A DNA stretch of 64,000 nucleotides from Pyrenula massariospora (lineage: Eukaryota; Ascomycota; Eurotiomycetes; Pyrenulales; Pyrenulaceae), in assembly GCA_021030905.1 (NCBI GenBank), contig JAGFMI010000003.1, forward strand, positions 496,001-560,000. The letters are read 5' to 3'. The notes below the pieces were generated by a model that was given only the letters and a program-made list of their open reading frames with translations, was not told where the DNA came from and did not search any database. The position numbers and the translations under genes were made by a program. Position 1 is the first letter of the stretch, and each line of letters starts with the position of its first letter. This document shows, piece by piece, positions 12,173-22,532 of this stretch.

Positions 12173-14067
12173 TAGGGAGTAAGATAGAAGATTGAAGACC
12201 AAAACAAATGAAAGCGAAACTTTTATCAGGGTGTCATCTACCCAGGAGCATGATAAGAGCTATTAGGGCGCAGCCTGGAGGAGCGCTCTAACAGCGAGCA
12301 ATGCAGCCAACTGGTGGAGATATCATGATGATCTGTGACGCTGGCGATCAGCCAGAGTCCAGATCTGAAGGCATTGCAAATGAACTCATAGACTGTCATT
12401 GGTCCAATCGTGCAGGTCCTTCTGCACTTCAAGGGCTAGTCATGTACGCTACACCCTGCAAGCAGTGATGAGATGATTGCTGGAGAGTGCTGTCCGCACA
12501 ATCTGTAGCGAATCAATGGCGTTCCAATTGGTGCATCGGAACTGACTAAATTGGCGACAACTTTGCCCATCACAAATCGTCAAGCGCTTGGTGCGTGGAC
12601 GACCGGATACGGGTGGACAAGATTTGTCCACAGAGGTGCGAGGTCGAATCGAGAGACCTGTGGAGCTTCAAAGAAGAATTGGATTGGATTCAATAGTGCC
12701 GCGTCCTATGCCAGTGTCCGTCGGCGTGGAGATTGGTGTCCCATTGGTTGATTGCTCGAGGAGTCAGTCCTCGATGAATTGAGCGGAGATAGCTACCACC
12801 GTGGGTCTACTCCCAGCCAGCCTCGAACACTCGCACGCGACGCTCTTTCCTATCCATTGTTAGTTTCGTTGTCATGTCGAGTCGCAAGCTCGTAGCTACG
12901 CACGCCACGAGGAGCGCCAAGGTGCTGATCTGCGTCAGGGTTACACAAACCCTGCTATGATCGCTTGCAAGTGGGCCATGCGTGCGCTAGTGGGAGCTCG
13001 ATCGGAAATGCGTGCCAGTAAGCGAACACTAGTTGAACTCTCCCCGATCAGCCACACGCGTGCAGGCTAGTCCACTTGAGACTCGCATCGTCGACTCATC
13101 GAATGGCCGCTGGCAGGGTTGTCTTGGAAATCTGCACGGGGGCATTTGATCGCCCGTCAACCTCTTTGCGGACCGGCCCTAGCGTCCAATGCGGCTTCCG
13201 TCCTTTCCGCTCTGGTGTCTTCCGCTGAGGTCGTGGCAGCCTTTGCCGCCTCTGTCTGCTGCAGAAATTTCTCTCCGAATTGGCGTCTGAGCGTTTTTGA
13301 GTAACAGACGATCGTGAGCGACACGACGATTTCCGTTCTAGTCCTGTTGTCGACCTAATGGCGCCCCAGAATCCTCTGCCGACCTCAATTGCCTCTTTCT
13401 GGTGCTAACGTGTTTCAATGGTTTCGTTGACATTCTTACTGCTCTTGCTTAGCGTCTCTATCTTCAGAGACCCACGTCTTTGGAGCCACGAGATCTTCCT
13501 GGCTCGCTCCCGGATCTGTCCGTTCCGGAATCTACTGTAGCGTCTTAGATCTTTAGTGGTGTCGATCGTTGATTCCTTTCAAATGCTTAACTGTAAGCAG
13601 AAAAAGTGCAGCAGAGCTTGACCCCTGGGAACAGCACGGCAAAAGTGAAGATCGATGGAGTGCAGGTAACCGAAATGCATAGTGTCCCAATCAGTCCCAA
13701 TACATCCTCTCCAGACTGCAACCAAACACTGTTGGCACTTCTCCATCGTCGATGACGGCACCAGTTGTCCTCTGACAGAGATGCGCCATATGCCTCGCTA
13801 GAAGAAAACGCTTTCATCGAGCCATTCAGAACACCAAGACAGCCAGGCATCCTTCCCATTGGCAGGAAGGGCTACTCCTCATTTCATGAGACTATGCAAC
13901 GGTAGCACGGCTACCCCTCAGTGATGTCCTGGTCAAGTTCCGTCATGGTCTGCGGAGCCCCTTTCTGTTCCGGTGGAGCCTGTCTCCTAGCACGGGGCTG
14001 TATACGGTAGAACAATGTTTACAGTAGAGAAAATGATTTCTGAACAGCCGTGAAATTCATAATCATC
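12173..14067. other. Gene-free stretch, 1.9 kb
   Basis: No frame longer than about 90 codons and none with a recognisable motif. It contains the upstream regions of the Ppo gene (left) and the DUF2235 gene (right). No repeat boundaries seen. Confidence 0.5.
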
Positions 14068-15876
14068 ATGTCCATCTCACTTAAATTCAATATGGACCCT
14101 TTAAAGAAGTCTGGATCTTATCCCATTCAGACCTCAGATTATACGCCAAGCTCAAATTCACAGGGGCCATCATCTCCAGCTGTAGGGAGTGGACAACCTC
14201 CTCCCACCTCTATCCGGGCCCTCAAGCACTCTGAGAAAGCAAGTAGTCAACGCCATGGCAGGACAGTTGTTATCTGCCTTGATGGTACAGGCGATCGCTT
14301 CGACAATGACAACAGCAATGTGGTGCACTTTGTGTCTTGCCTGAAGAAGCATACGCTAGGCGAGCAAGTGACCTATTACCAGTCTGGCATTGGGACTTAT
14401 GATAAGGGTGGTCTGAAGGGAGGTATCGGCGCCGCGATGGATATGGCCGTGGGAAGTGGACTTGGTATCCATGTCAAGGATGCATATCGGTTCCTCATGC
14501 AAAATTATCACGAAGGCGATAAAATATGTCTCCTTGGCTTCTCTCGAGGTGCATACACCGTCCGATGTCTGGCTGGGATGCTGCACAAAGTTGGTCTTCT
14601 GCCCGCCAGCAATGGCGCCCAAATCAATTTCGCCTATGATTTCTACAAGGACGACTCGGCAGAGGGCTTCAAGATGAGTGCTGAGTTTAAACAGACTTTT
14701 TGTACCAACGTCAATGTCTATTTTGTCGGTCTATGGGATTGTGTTGCAAGCGTAGGGTTCATTCCACGCAAGCTCCCATTCAGCAAGTCCCCGACGAACT
14801 CCATACGCTACTTTCGACACGCTATGGCGCTCAATGAGCATCGATCCAAGTTCAAGGTCTGCCAGTGGGAGCACCAAGATCCAGACGTCAAACGCTCTAA
14901 TACTGGCGATAATAGCGTCAATCGTGACAGGATTCATAATTTCTTTCGCCGCGCACGGGGAGATAAAACCACAGCAAAACTAGGCCATGGGCCCGCCATG
15001 AATGGTAAAGATGGTCTCCAAAACGGTGAGAAATTTCACGAAGGGGAAATATCCCTCGAAGATGGTGCAAAGAATCTGGAAAATGCCAAGAACCCTCTTA
15101 AGAACGGTATCTCGCACCTACTTCACGACGATGACGAGGATTCGAACGCATCACAGGAAAAGCTCGAAGCCTACTTCGAAGCACTAGATATCACCCGCAA
15201 GCGCCACCACAAAGTCGAGACCGACGCACTCGAGGTGTGGTTCATGGGCGCCCACGCCGACATCGGTGGCGGTGCCGTCGCAAACGAAACACGACACATG
15301 TTGTCGCGCATCCCCCTTCGCTGGATGATACGGCAGTGCTTTGAATGCGACACGGGCATCCTGTTCGACACCGCGAATCTCGCCGAGCAGGGTCTGGACG
15401 TCCATTCGCTCTGGCCTGTGTACCAACCGCAGTCCAAACCTTCCTGTGGCCCGCCGCCGACTTTGGTAGACAAATACGAACACAAGAAGCTTCCTCCTCT
15501 CAGATGGCGCTCGGTGTTGATGTCTGCGGAGGACGACGATAGAATCGATCAAAATAGCTCCGAAATCGACCTTGCCAAGTCGGGCATACTGTCAGAGGCG
15601 ACGGAGGACCATTTTGATGCCCTGGCGCCCCTCAACGACCAACTTGTGCAAGCCAGGGGGTGGTGGATCTTGGAGTTCTGGCCTGTCAAAGTACGTGTCT
15701 TGGCGCGAAGTGGCGTGGGATGGGAGAAAAAGGTGGGCATCAATATGGGTCGGTACCGCGCAATATGTGAGTCTGAACCGAAAATGCATTGGACGGTGCG
15801 GCGAATGATAGAAGAAGGGAGATATAATCTGCGAGGGAGAGTAGATCGAAATACCGTTTGGCAAATCTTTCCATAG
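14068..15876 (+). CDS. DUF2235 (Tle1-like alpha/beta hydrolase) protein
   Basis: Single-exon protein of 602 aa from the ATG at 14068 (a second in-frame ATG follows at 14092). DUF2235 is the catalytic fold of Tle1-type phospholipases. The N-terminal CLDGTGDRFDNDNSN (D72-G73-T74) and the nucleophile elbow G157-F-S159-R-G161 (LLGFSRGAYTVR) are typical. A downstream GAHADIGGG segment carries the probable acid of the triad. Between about residues 285 and 370 there is a lineage-type insertion rich in NG, ED and KN steps. No membrane anchor or signal is visible, so a cytosolic enzyme is likely. Fungal members are numerous and mostly uncharacterised; lipase activity is inferred from the family. Confidence 0.9.
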   Translation: MSISLKFNMDPLKKSGSYPIQTSDYTPSSNSQGPSSPAVGSGQPPPTSIRALKHSEKASSQRHGRTVVICLDGTGDRFDNDNSNVVHFVSCLKKHTLGEQVTYYQSGIGTYDKGGLKGGIGAAMDMAVGSGLGIHVKDAYRFLMQNYHEGDKICLLGFSRGAYTVRCLAGMLHKVGLLPASNGAQINFAYDFYKDDSAEGFKMSAEFKQTFCTNVNVYFVGLWDCVASVGFIPRKLPFSKSPTNSIRYFRHAMALNEHRSKFKVCQWEHQDPDVKRSNTGDNSVNRDRIHNFFRRARGDKTTAKLGHGPAMNGKDGLQNGEKFHEGEISLEDGAKNLENAKNPLKNGISHLLHDDDEDSNASQEKLEAYFEALDITRKRHHKVETDALEVWFMGAHADIGGGAVANETRHMLSRIPLRWMIRQCFECDTGILFDTANLAEQGLDVHSLWPVYQPQSKPSCGPPPTLVDKYEHKKLPPLRWRSVLMSAEDDDRIDQNSSEIDLAKSGILSEATEDHFDALAPLNDQLVQARGWWILEFWPVKVRVLARSGVGWEKKVGINMGRYRAICESEPKMHWTVRRMIEEGRYNLRGRVDRNTVWQIFP

Positions 15877-17137
15877 CGAGGTTGCGCTGTCTTCTGTTGG
15901 GCTGCTAGCCGCTGCGGACTTCTTAGAGGATGTGTGAACTGTGAGAAGATCGGTCTTTGATATTATGGGGTGGGAAAAGTGTACAGCACATTGTTCTGAT
16001 GCTCTTTTCTATTCATTATTCCTTGGACCAGGCTGTATGTGATCGGTAAGGTGTGTTGTCGAGCAAAGAGTAGCTTCCGGTACTGGACAGGTGGAATGAA
16101 TATTAATTGTGAGAGTTCGATCCTCAGAAACTACCAGGCATGGTAGTGTATTTGTCCATTTAGATTTTCCTGGTACACTTAAGGCGACCACCCAGCTACC
16201 TAGATCCTCCTACTACCGCAAAACCTGTGCGGAGAAGCAGGTTTCCACGTTACAGCTGTAACCTAAACACGCTACGGAGTCCCGTCAACTGCCCTTCTTA
16301 CAGATAAAATCGCCCCTGCCTAGGTGCACGCGGCCTTTCCTTCAACACCCAAGGTTTTTGAACTTATTTCTAAGAACCTTGAACGATAGAATCTACAAGA
16401 GCGCTTGTTAGAATTGCGCAAAACGTATTTGCTAATCTTGAGGTTCTACTGTGAATATTTAGTGTAGTTCTTCACCCGATATCCCTTGCGCACTCAAAGT
16501 TCCTGGCCTCATGTTCAATCGCCACCTCTTACCGGCTTACTGTGATTCTAAGCTAACAAGATGTGACAACGCCCAGAATATTTTCCTCACTTGAGGCTAC
16601 GTCGCGCAACGACAGAGGACAGGATAACGGCAACTTAAGCCTGGAGAATCGGATGCGAGGATGAGAAACCCATGAAGAGTAGGCGAGTTGGAGGTTTGAG
16701 AGATCTCGTTGGCTTAAGTAGCCTGTGAAGAAATGCTATGAGCAGGAGCATATTCTTTGGAACGGGATTCTCACGTTCCGTTCGTTCAGACAAAGCACCG
16801 AGATAAGTCCAGCAGGCTCGGCAGTAGCATGGATGGCAGAAGGGTCATCGAATAGTGCCTACATCACAATGAATACCCTTAAACTAAAGCCAGCAGTGTC
16901 CTTCTGTGCATCTCGATTGCACAGAGAAAATCATGAGTTAAATTCTCCTGACAGGTCAACGGGATGGATCTTATCAACGCTATTATCGGCTGAGGTCTAC
17001 CGGTCTCAGGATATCTGGAATGCAATTTTGGTACGAGTAGTCCACGTCTATCCTGGTGGTGGCGAAAATAACGATACTCTCTCGATGATGAATGCATCAA
17101 TAGTTACCCCTGTGAAAGGACACAATTGGATTCTGTC
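15877..17137. other. Intergenic, nothing recognised
   Basis: One open frame on the + strand (16725-17192) runs into the oppositely oriented 3' exon of the next gene and has no motif. No tRNA or repeat seen. Confidence 0.5.
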
Positions 17138-18842
17138 TCAAGCTATGATAGGGCCAAACAGTCCGTCTTCCCATGCTTGCAGATATTGGTGATTCATGAT
17201 TTGGGACCAGGGTGGGTGTAGGTATCCAATCTCCACCACAAGCCCATGCTCGTTAATTCCTAAATGTCTTAGACGCAAAGTTTCAAAGCATAGATAGCAG
17301 GCACTTACTCGCATTTTCCTTCCCCGGGGTATGGTGTAGATTCCATCCAGGGTGACCCATCGGTCGAAAATGGTCTCGGATAGTTCGTTCGATTGACATC
17401 GTGTTGGGATTTCGAGAAAATGCTGCAAGAGCTATCAGGACGGCCAATGAGCCTCCTAGCGAAGTGCGAAGAAACTCTGGCTCGTCAGTGCTTTCATTTC
17501 TATAAGCAGCCGGTAATAATTCTGGAACCCATCCTGACTGGTAGGAAGCTCCCAATATCTGGTTTTGGAGATTGTATCCGACTTTAGAGATGCACGATCC
17601 GTCGCGCATGTCTATATAGTCAAATCTAAGTCTCCTCCAGTCCATAAATGGGCCTTTCTGTTCAACTATTTTCTCGACGCTGTCTTTAGTACAATCATAC
17701 GGCACAAGAAGGAATGCTTGTCGATCTGAGGTATAGAATATTGAAACCCGGGAGTATATCTGTATGGCATATCCGTGAGGAATGGAGGCGCAATTTGAAG
17801 GACTCCAAAGCTGCCATGGGGTGTTAAACGTCTCTTTGAATGCATTCCTCCTCGTTGGAGGCTTCCAGTAGCCGTTTAAGTAGGCATGCTGAGGCTGCTG
17901 ATTGTAGTCTGGACGGAGTCCCCGTATATGAAAACAGAATGGCACGGAAGGTCCCGAACTCATTTTTGGGCTGCTTATAGACAAATGTTCTGCTTTCCTT
18001 GGACTACTTGCTGAAAGAGGCTCTGCTTCTCTTAGCCCACCTGTTGAGGGAGAATGTGCATCTTCTGGGTCTTCTCTTGGCTCACTTGCTGGAGCAGGCA
18101 ATGGCTCATGTACACCCCCGGTACCGCTTTTAGCACCGACAACGGACACTGAGTCAAGCTGGTCTCTTTTATTGTCCGAGCTGGACACGCTTTCCTGCCA
18201 CTGATCTTCAACGTTTGCATTGTCTAGAACATGCTCGATCCCGTCATCTGAGCAAAGATACTTCCCTTTGACGCTCGGACGTTTAAACAGAGATGAAAAG
18301 TAGTACAAAGACTGTATCTGTTCTGATACATGATAAAGAGCCGGTAAAGCATGATCGGGACTAATTTCGAAGTCACTTTCAGTGTCGGACTCAGAGCCCG
18401 GTCCATTATAATCTTGATCAACTGTATGCAACCTAGATTCGTCCAGGCCGACCTTCGTGCTAGACACTGTCCCGAGTACTATATTTTGTTAGGCAAGACA
18501 TTTGAGCATAAGACGAGATCGCTCACATGACTCGATCGAAGAGTTCAACCGCACGAGGATTCTTTCAACGACGCTCTTGAGGTCCGGGTTGTGACGCAAG
18601 GCATCATCTAACGAGCCCCTTGATCCGGAAGAGAGACTGGCTCCTGTCTGATCACCCCATATCTTGATTCGGCCAAATTCTTCAAAAGCTCTGCCGGAGT
18701 CAATATTTTCTAAACGGGTATCGAGGCCGTCGCCTTTATTCAAAGACAATATGAGCTCTCTGTAGGATCTGAGGCATTTTGAGTAGCGACTGGAGAGACT
18801 TTGGTTGTTTGTGATGATGGTCGCACTTAAATCAGGATTCAT
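17138..18842 (-). CDS. Uncharacterised protein with fungal IWG-type N-terminal helical domain
   Basis: Exons 18527-18842, 17309-18478 and 17138-17259 join in one frame to 535 aa. The introns are GTGAGC...ATATAG and GTAAGT...TTTAG. Residues 15-105 include FEEFGRIKIWGDQTGAS, a Ser-rich SLDDALRHNPDLKSVVERIL helix and then LYHVSEQIQSLYYFSSLFKRPS. This pattern (F-x-R-x-(K/R)-(I/L)-W-G-x-x-x-G-A, SLD-x-x-LR, and a YxxS..(I/K)R element) is shared by the N-termini of many large fungal signalling-type proteins that carry ankyrin, kinase or NACHT modules. Here none of those follows. A Ser/Pro/Glu-rich linker (about 160-260) with repeats of the type (S)SPRKAEHLSISSPKM leads to a 270-aa C-terminal domain I do not recognise. 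It is divergently transcribed from the DUF7580 gene across 281 bp. Confidence 0.75.
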
Positions 18843-19123
18843 GACCGGTCGATCTGTTGAGATCAGGAGCAATTCTTAGATATCAGGCATCCCTCATCCT
18901 TAACAAAGTATTTAGGATGCATATGTGGTTGTAGTAGACACAACTCCGACCAGGCTGTCGGCAGCCTATGAAATTTGTGGCACAGTTCGTCTGTTATCAA
19001 GATAAACAAGTGCAGAATGACTGCGGGGTAGGTTCAGCCTCGTCGGGCCTTTGAGAATAAGACTTAACACTCTCTATTTCCTGGATAAAGGCATTTGATT
19101 TTGCGTTTATTATCTATATATCG
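18843..19123. promoter_or_regulatory. Shared divergent promoter region (281 bp)
   Basis: Lies between the start codons of the 535-aa IWG-domain gene (minus) and the DUF7580 gene (plus). A TATA-like stretch (tatctatatatc) lies just before the plus-strand ATG. The arrangement would allow joint control. Nothing in the sequence proves it. Confidence 0.4.
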
Positions 19124-20991
19124 ATGGCGGAAGCTGTTGGCACAGTTCCGGGGGGGTTTTCAGTAGCGATGTGGGCTATTGAAAACTACCGCGAACCTCT
19201 TAAAAATTACTTCAAATATGAATATACTCTTTCAACTCTTCGAGACAACCTCTTCCTGCAAAATGAACAGCTTCGAAACACATTCCGGACAATTGGTCTG
19301 ACAGATCCATCGCTTAAGGAAGTTCAGCAGGCTCTGATGACAAGGTTCCCGAATAAGTATACAGAGTTCTTGTCTATTATCGAACAGATGGACAGAACTA
19401 TATCGAAACTGATGAAGAACCTTGATATTGACATGAAAGGGAAGGTAGGTGTTCCGGGAATTCTTCCATATCTGGATCTTGGTCAGCTCCTAGCTGCTGG
19501 ACAACGGGCTGACGGCTTGCTGCATCTTAGCCATTGTGGACAAATGACTCTCCTAATAGAGTTAAATGGGAGTGGAGACGGGTGAAAAGAGCACTCGACT
19601 CGAAAGAGCGAAGAGAGATTATCAGCGATCTACAGTACTGGAATACAGGGTTAAAAAATTGTGTCGAAAATGTTGAAATCCCCTTCGACGAGGAAGACTA
19701 CGCCGTTCAACGGCTCCGGGCCGTCTTTAACCCGAGAGAGTGCGACGCGGTCCGCGACGGCGTGAGGTCGATGCACGGAGCCCTTGAAGCTAGCCTGCGT
19801 TGCCGTTGCGTAGCATCACACCAAGTGGCTCTTGAATTGCCTTGGCCAGACAAACCTATTGATTCACGGCGGGGTTCTACTTTCTGTGGACCTTTTGCTT
19901 TGGCTCTTTCTTACGTCGACAGTCCTCCTCAAGACCTTCCTACCATGCGCAAATGGAAGAAGTTGCAGGTAACCGTGCAGGGTCGAGAAGAAGTTGCCGT
20001 AGAAGAGTCCACACTGCAGACTACAACGCTCCCGGTAAGGGATTCTCATACGAACACGGCAGCCACAAATAGGCTTTCACCCCAGGCCGACCAAAAGCGA
20101 CGTAAACAGCTCTGGTTTGGCTCAGCTGTGGGCTCCTCTTCTCAAGCTACACCCTCACTACCACCAACACCATTCCCAAGCAATCAGATCTCTAGCTTGT
20201 GCAGGGAGATCAAGCAAGAGGCAACTGCGTCTGTCAATCTTGGGTACCTTCCCGACCCAAATCAACGCAAAGAACAGAGATTTTACGTCAGTCAGAGTTC
20301 GCAGAATCTTCACGGCCCCATTGAGCTTTTGCCAATAAGATCAATCTTGTCCAATAGTGTGACTACACAAAACCAACAGCAGAATGAAATCTATCCGGCT
20401 TCGGCTGCCAAACAGCGCTATGGCATCGCCGCAGCAACTGCATTTGCCGTGCTGTATCTGAGTGGTACTCCCTGGCTCGGTGAATCATGGGATCAGGAAC
20501 AGGTCAATGTGTTTCTTGAGAGCACTGACACCGGCCATAAACTGCTGTCTCAGTTTCCTTCTATCTCTTGCATATTTCAAGCTTCGCCAGACTCGCCAGC
20601 GCTGAATCCCGCACACAGCTTCCAGGGAAATCAAATACGGAACAAGACTCTGTTCGCCCTTGGCATTATCCTGATCGAGCTCTGTCTAAACACATCCTTT
20701 GAAGAGCTACGACGACGTTTTTCAGGCTCGCAACCGACATGCTCGCAGATCACACCATTAGATGACTACAGCGTCGCTGTTGCAAAAGTCGATGAAGTCT
20801 ACTTGCAGGCCGGTGACTCTTACGGTTACGCCGTTCAGCGATGCCTAAGATGCGAATTTCCAGGCCGTGATGTGACTAAAGATTTCGATTTCGCGCAATT
20901 CCGTCGGCACTTCTACAACGGTGTCGTCGCCCCTGTACAGGCGGTTTACATGAGAATGCCCGCTTCGTCTGCTTCTCTCTCAGTCGATTGA
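19124..20991 (+). CDS. DUF7580 domain protein
   Basis: Exons 19124-19444 and 19531-20991. The 86-nt intron (GTAGGT...CTTAG) is phase 0, giving 593 aa. The N-terminus (MAEAVGTVPGGFSVAMWAIE, a YxxPLKNYFKYEYTLSTLRDNL helix) and the segment WRRVKRALDSKERREIISDL form the usual helical N-terminal region of this family. The C-terminal signature is LFALGIILIELCLNTSFEELR, then DSYGYAVQRCLRCEFPGRD and FRRHFYNGVVAPVQ. The ALGIILIEL helix resembles the alpha-F region of protein kinases, so the domain may be a kinase-like fold without catalytic residues. That is inference. No signal peptide. Reading through the intron gives a stop after 153 codons, so splicing is needed. DUF7580 genes are abundant and variable in Pezizomycotina and have no established function. 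Confidence 0.85.
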
Positions 20992-21529
20992 GCTCCGCGA
21001 GCACTCCGCATGGGCGTATTTACCTTCTGCTTTTCTCCCATAGCTAACAAAATATCTGGAGACACCTTGCGTAAGCTAGAACCAAGCGCTGGCTCTAGTT
21101 ACCGAAAATCCTCAGTCCTTTGGGCGAGATTTGTTCTACTGAAAAAGCAAAGGCTACGTTGGCACACACTATTGGGCAAAGGACTACGGATTTTGCACTA
21201 TAGATCAAGTATCTTTATTAATAGAGTCGCGATGTCATTTAGAGGAGATTATTGAAGCTAATAACGATATAGCAGAACTACACCAGCCACACAAAAGCTT
21301 GACACCATATCATGTCTAGGTTGTAAAGCCTATCGATCACGTCTCTTTCCGACTGGGCATCATCGTGAGTGCCCGCGATACCCACGGGCTGAACCTTTGA
21401 AAGGCGTGGTGGCTTTAATGATCTCTCGTATGACATTTGGTCTGGGCTGGACTTAATTTCTAACCAGAAGTAAAATGCTCTTATTAGCACGGGTGTGAAC
21501 AGCGTGGAGAGAGTTCGTGGTTGGCATAA
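20992..21529. other. Intergenic, nothing recognised
   Basis: 3' flanks of two convergent genes. Short frames only. Confidence 0.5.
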
Positions 21530-21973
21530 TCATAGTTGGGACCCGGAGCTCGAGCTTGGCGGATCTGGTGTCTTACTTTGAGGACGCGAGGTAGTCTCCT
21601 TCCCGTCGGGCAAATACCATTGAAAGTAAGGTGGACCTAAAGGCACGCCGCATGGAGGACCAAAAGAAAACTTAGGTGGCATTGAGTCGGTACGACAACG
21701 GGCCAGGAAACTCTTGCCATCATGACGAAAGGATAAGATGTGATGATTAAGATCGTTAAAATCCAGAAATACTGCGTCGACATCTACCGTAGTTGGTAAT
21801 CCGCAGCTTGCTTTTGTTTTCGCCAACCAATTTTCGTGCCGTTTGCGCTGCCGATCGCTCTGCCATTCGCTCGCCCGTATTCCAGTCCATACCACGAAGT
21901 ATCCGACCAAACCTAGTGTGCCTCCGACGGCACATCGCTCGAAGATTCCTTGTAACGGATTTGGCCGAGACAT
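21530..21973 (-). CDS. Small predicted membrane protein, unknown function
   Basis: Single-exon frame of 147 aa from the ATG at 21971-21973 (MSRPNPLQGIFERCAVGG). One hydrophobic segment near residues 16-30 (GTLGLVGYFVVWTGI) is followed by a basic stretch (SDRQRKRHENWLAKTK), consistent with a single-pass protein. The C-terminus is Pro/Ser-rich. The frame is open further upstream without an ATG that fits better. No family recognised. It could be a small mitochondrial or ER membrane protein. No supporting neighbour. Confidence 0.45.
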   Translation of the reverse strand: MSRPNPLQGIFERCAVGGTLGLVGYFVVWTGIRASEWQSDRQRKRHENWLAKTKASCGLPTTVDVDAVFLDFNDLNHHILSFRHDGKSFLARCRTDSMPPKFSFGPPCGVPLGPPYFQWYLPDGKETTSRPQSKTPDPPSSSSGSQL

Positions 21974-22532
21974 GATTAGAATTGCGCCGTGCTTTGCTTC
22001 TCTTTGCTTCAAACGGAACGTGCCAGTCTGACGACGAGGATTTCGAGCAGTTCGGAAGCTTTTCAATGAAGGAGGCAGCAGCCACGGAGGCAGCTGGGAG
22101 TATTTAGGTCACATACGCGCGAGACAAGGGATTGACCCTTGCTTCCTGGCAACAGATTTGCTCCATTTTCGGATGTGTGACTGCAAAAAGCGTAACGGCG
22201 GGTCTGTTTCTGATTGTCCCAGCTCAGCATGGCCTTGAGAACTAGGCCCAGTTCTAAGGTCTGAATCGCCATCGAGTTGAGCGTTGTTGTCTATTGCGCG
22301 TCATTATTGTACTGGAAATGGCGCTCACGTCCGTGTGACGCGAGCCTTGCCAAGACTCGATGCGCTTTAATTAAGCCTCTCAAATGATTGGTGGACTCTG
22401 TCCTTTAAAAGCATGCCTTCACCAGCAAAGTAGGAGAATATACAGAGCCTAAGGGAGGCTTAAGCACAGCGTTAACCTCACCGGAAACCTAGAGATTAGT
22501 GCCAGGATAACCGTGAACGCTATGCTAAATGC
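21974..22532. other. Intergenic, nothing recognised
   Basis: Lies between the small membrane protein start and the patatin stop. Short overlapping frames without motifs. Confidence 0.5.

Noticed and set aside
12161-12202. Ten-codon upstream extension of the Ppo protein
   Set aside because: It begins with TTG, not ATG; the ATG at 12170-12172 is the first in frame.
12560-13560. Possible remnant of a retroelement suggested by C/G-balanced, gene-poor sequence
   Set aside because: No recognisable element part, terminal repeat or duplicated target could be seen.
14050-14067. Upstream extension of the DUF2235 protein
   Set aside because: Begins with GTG; the ATG at 14068 is a normal eukaryotic start.
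16090-16140. T-loop-like gttcgatcctc suggesting a tRNA
   Set aside because: The stem does not pair over five bases and no acceptor, D or anticodon arm is found around it.
16725-17192. 155-codon frame on the + strand
   Set aside because: Overlaps the 3' exon of a well-supported minus-strand gene and has no motif.
19445-19530. Unspliced reading of the DUF7580 gene as a 153-aa protein plus a separate downstream protein
   Set aside because: A GTAGGT...CTTAG intron joins both parts in phase and gives the expected family architecture.
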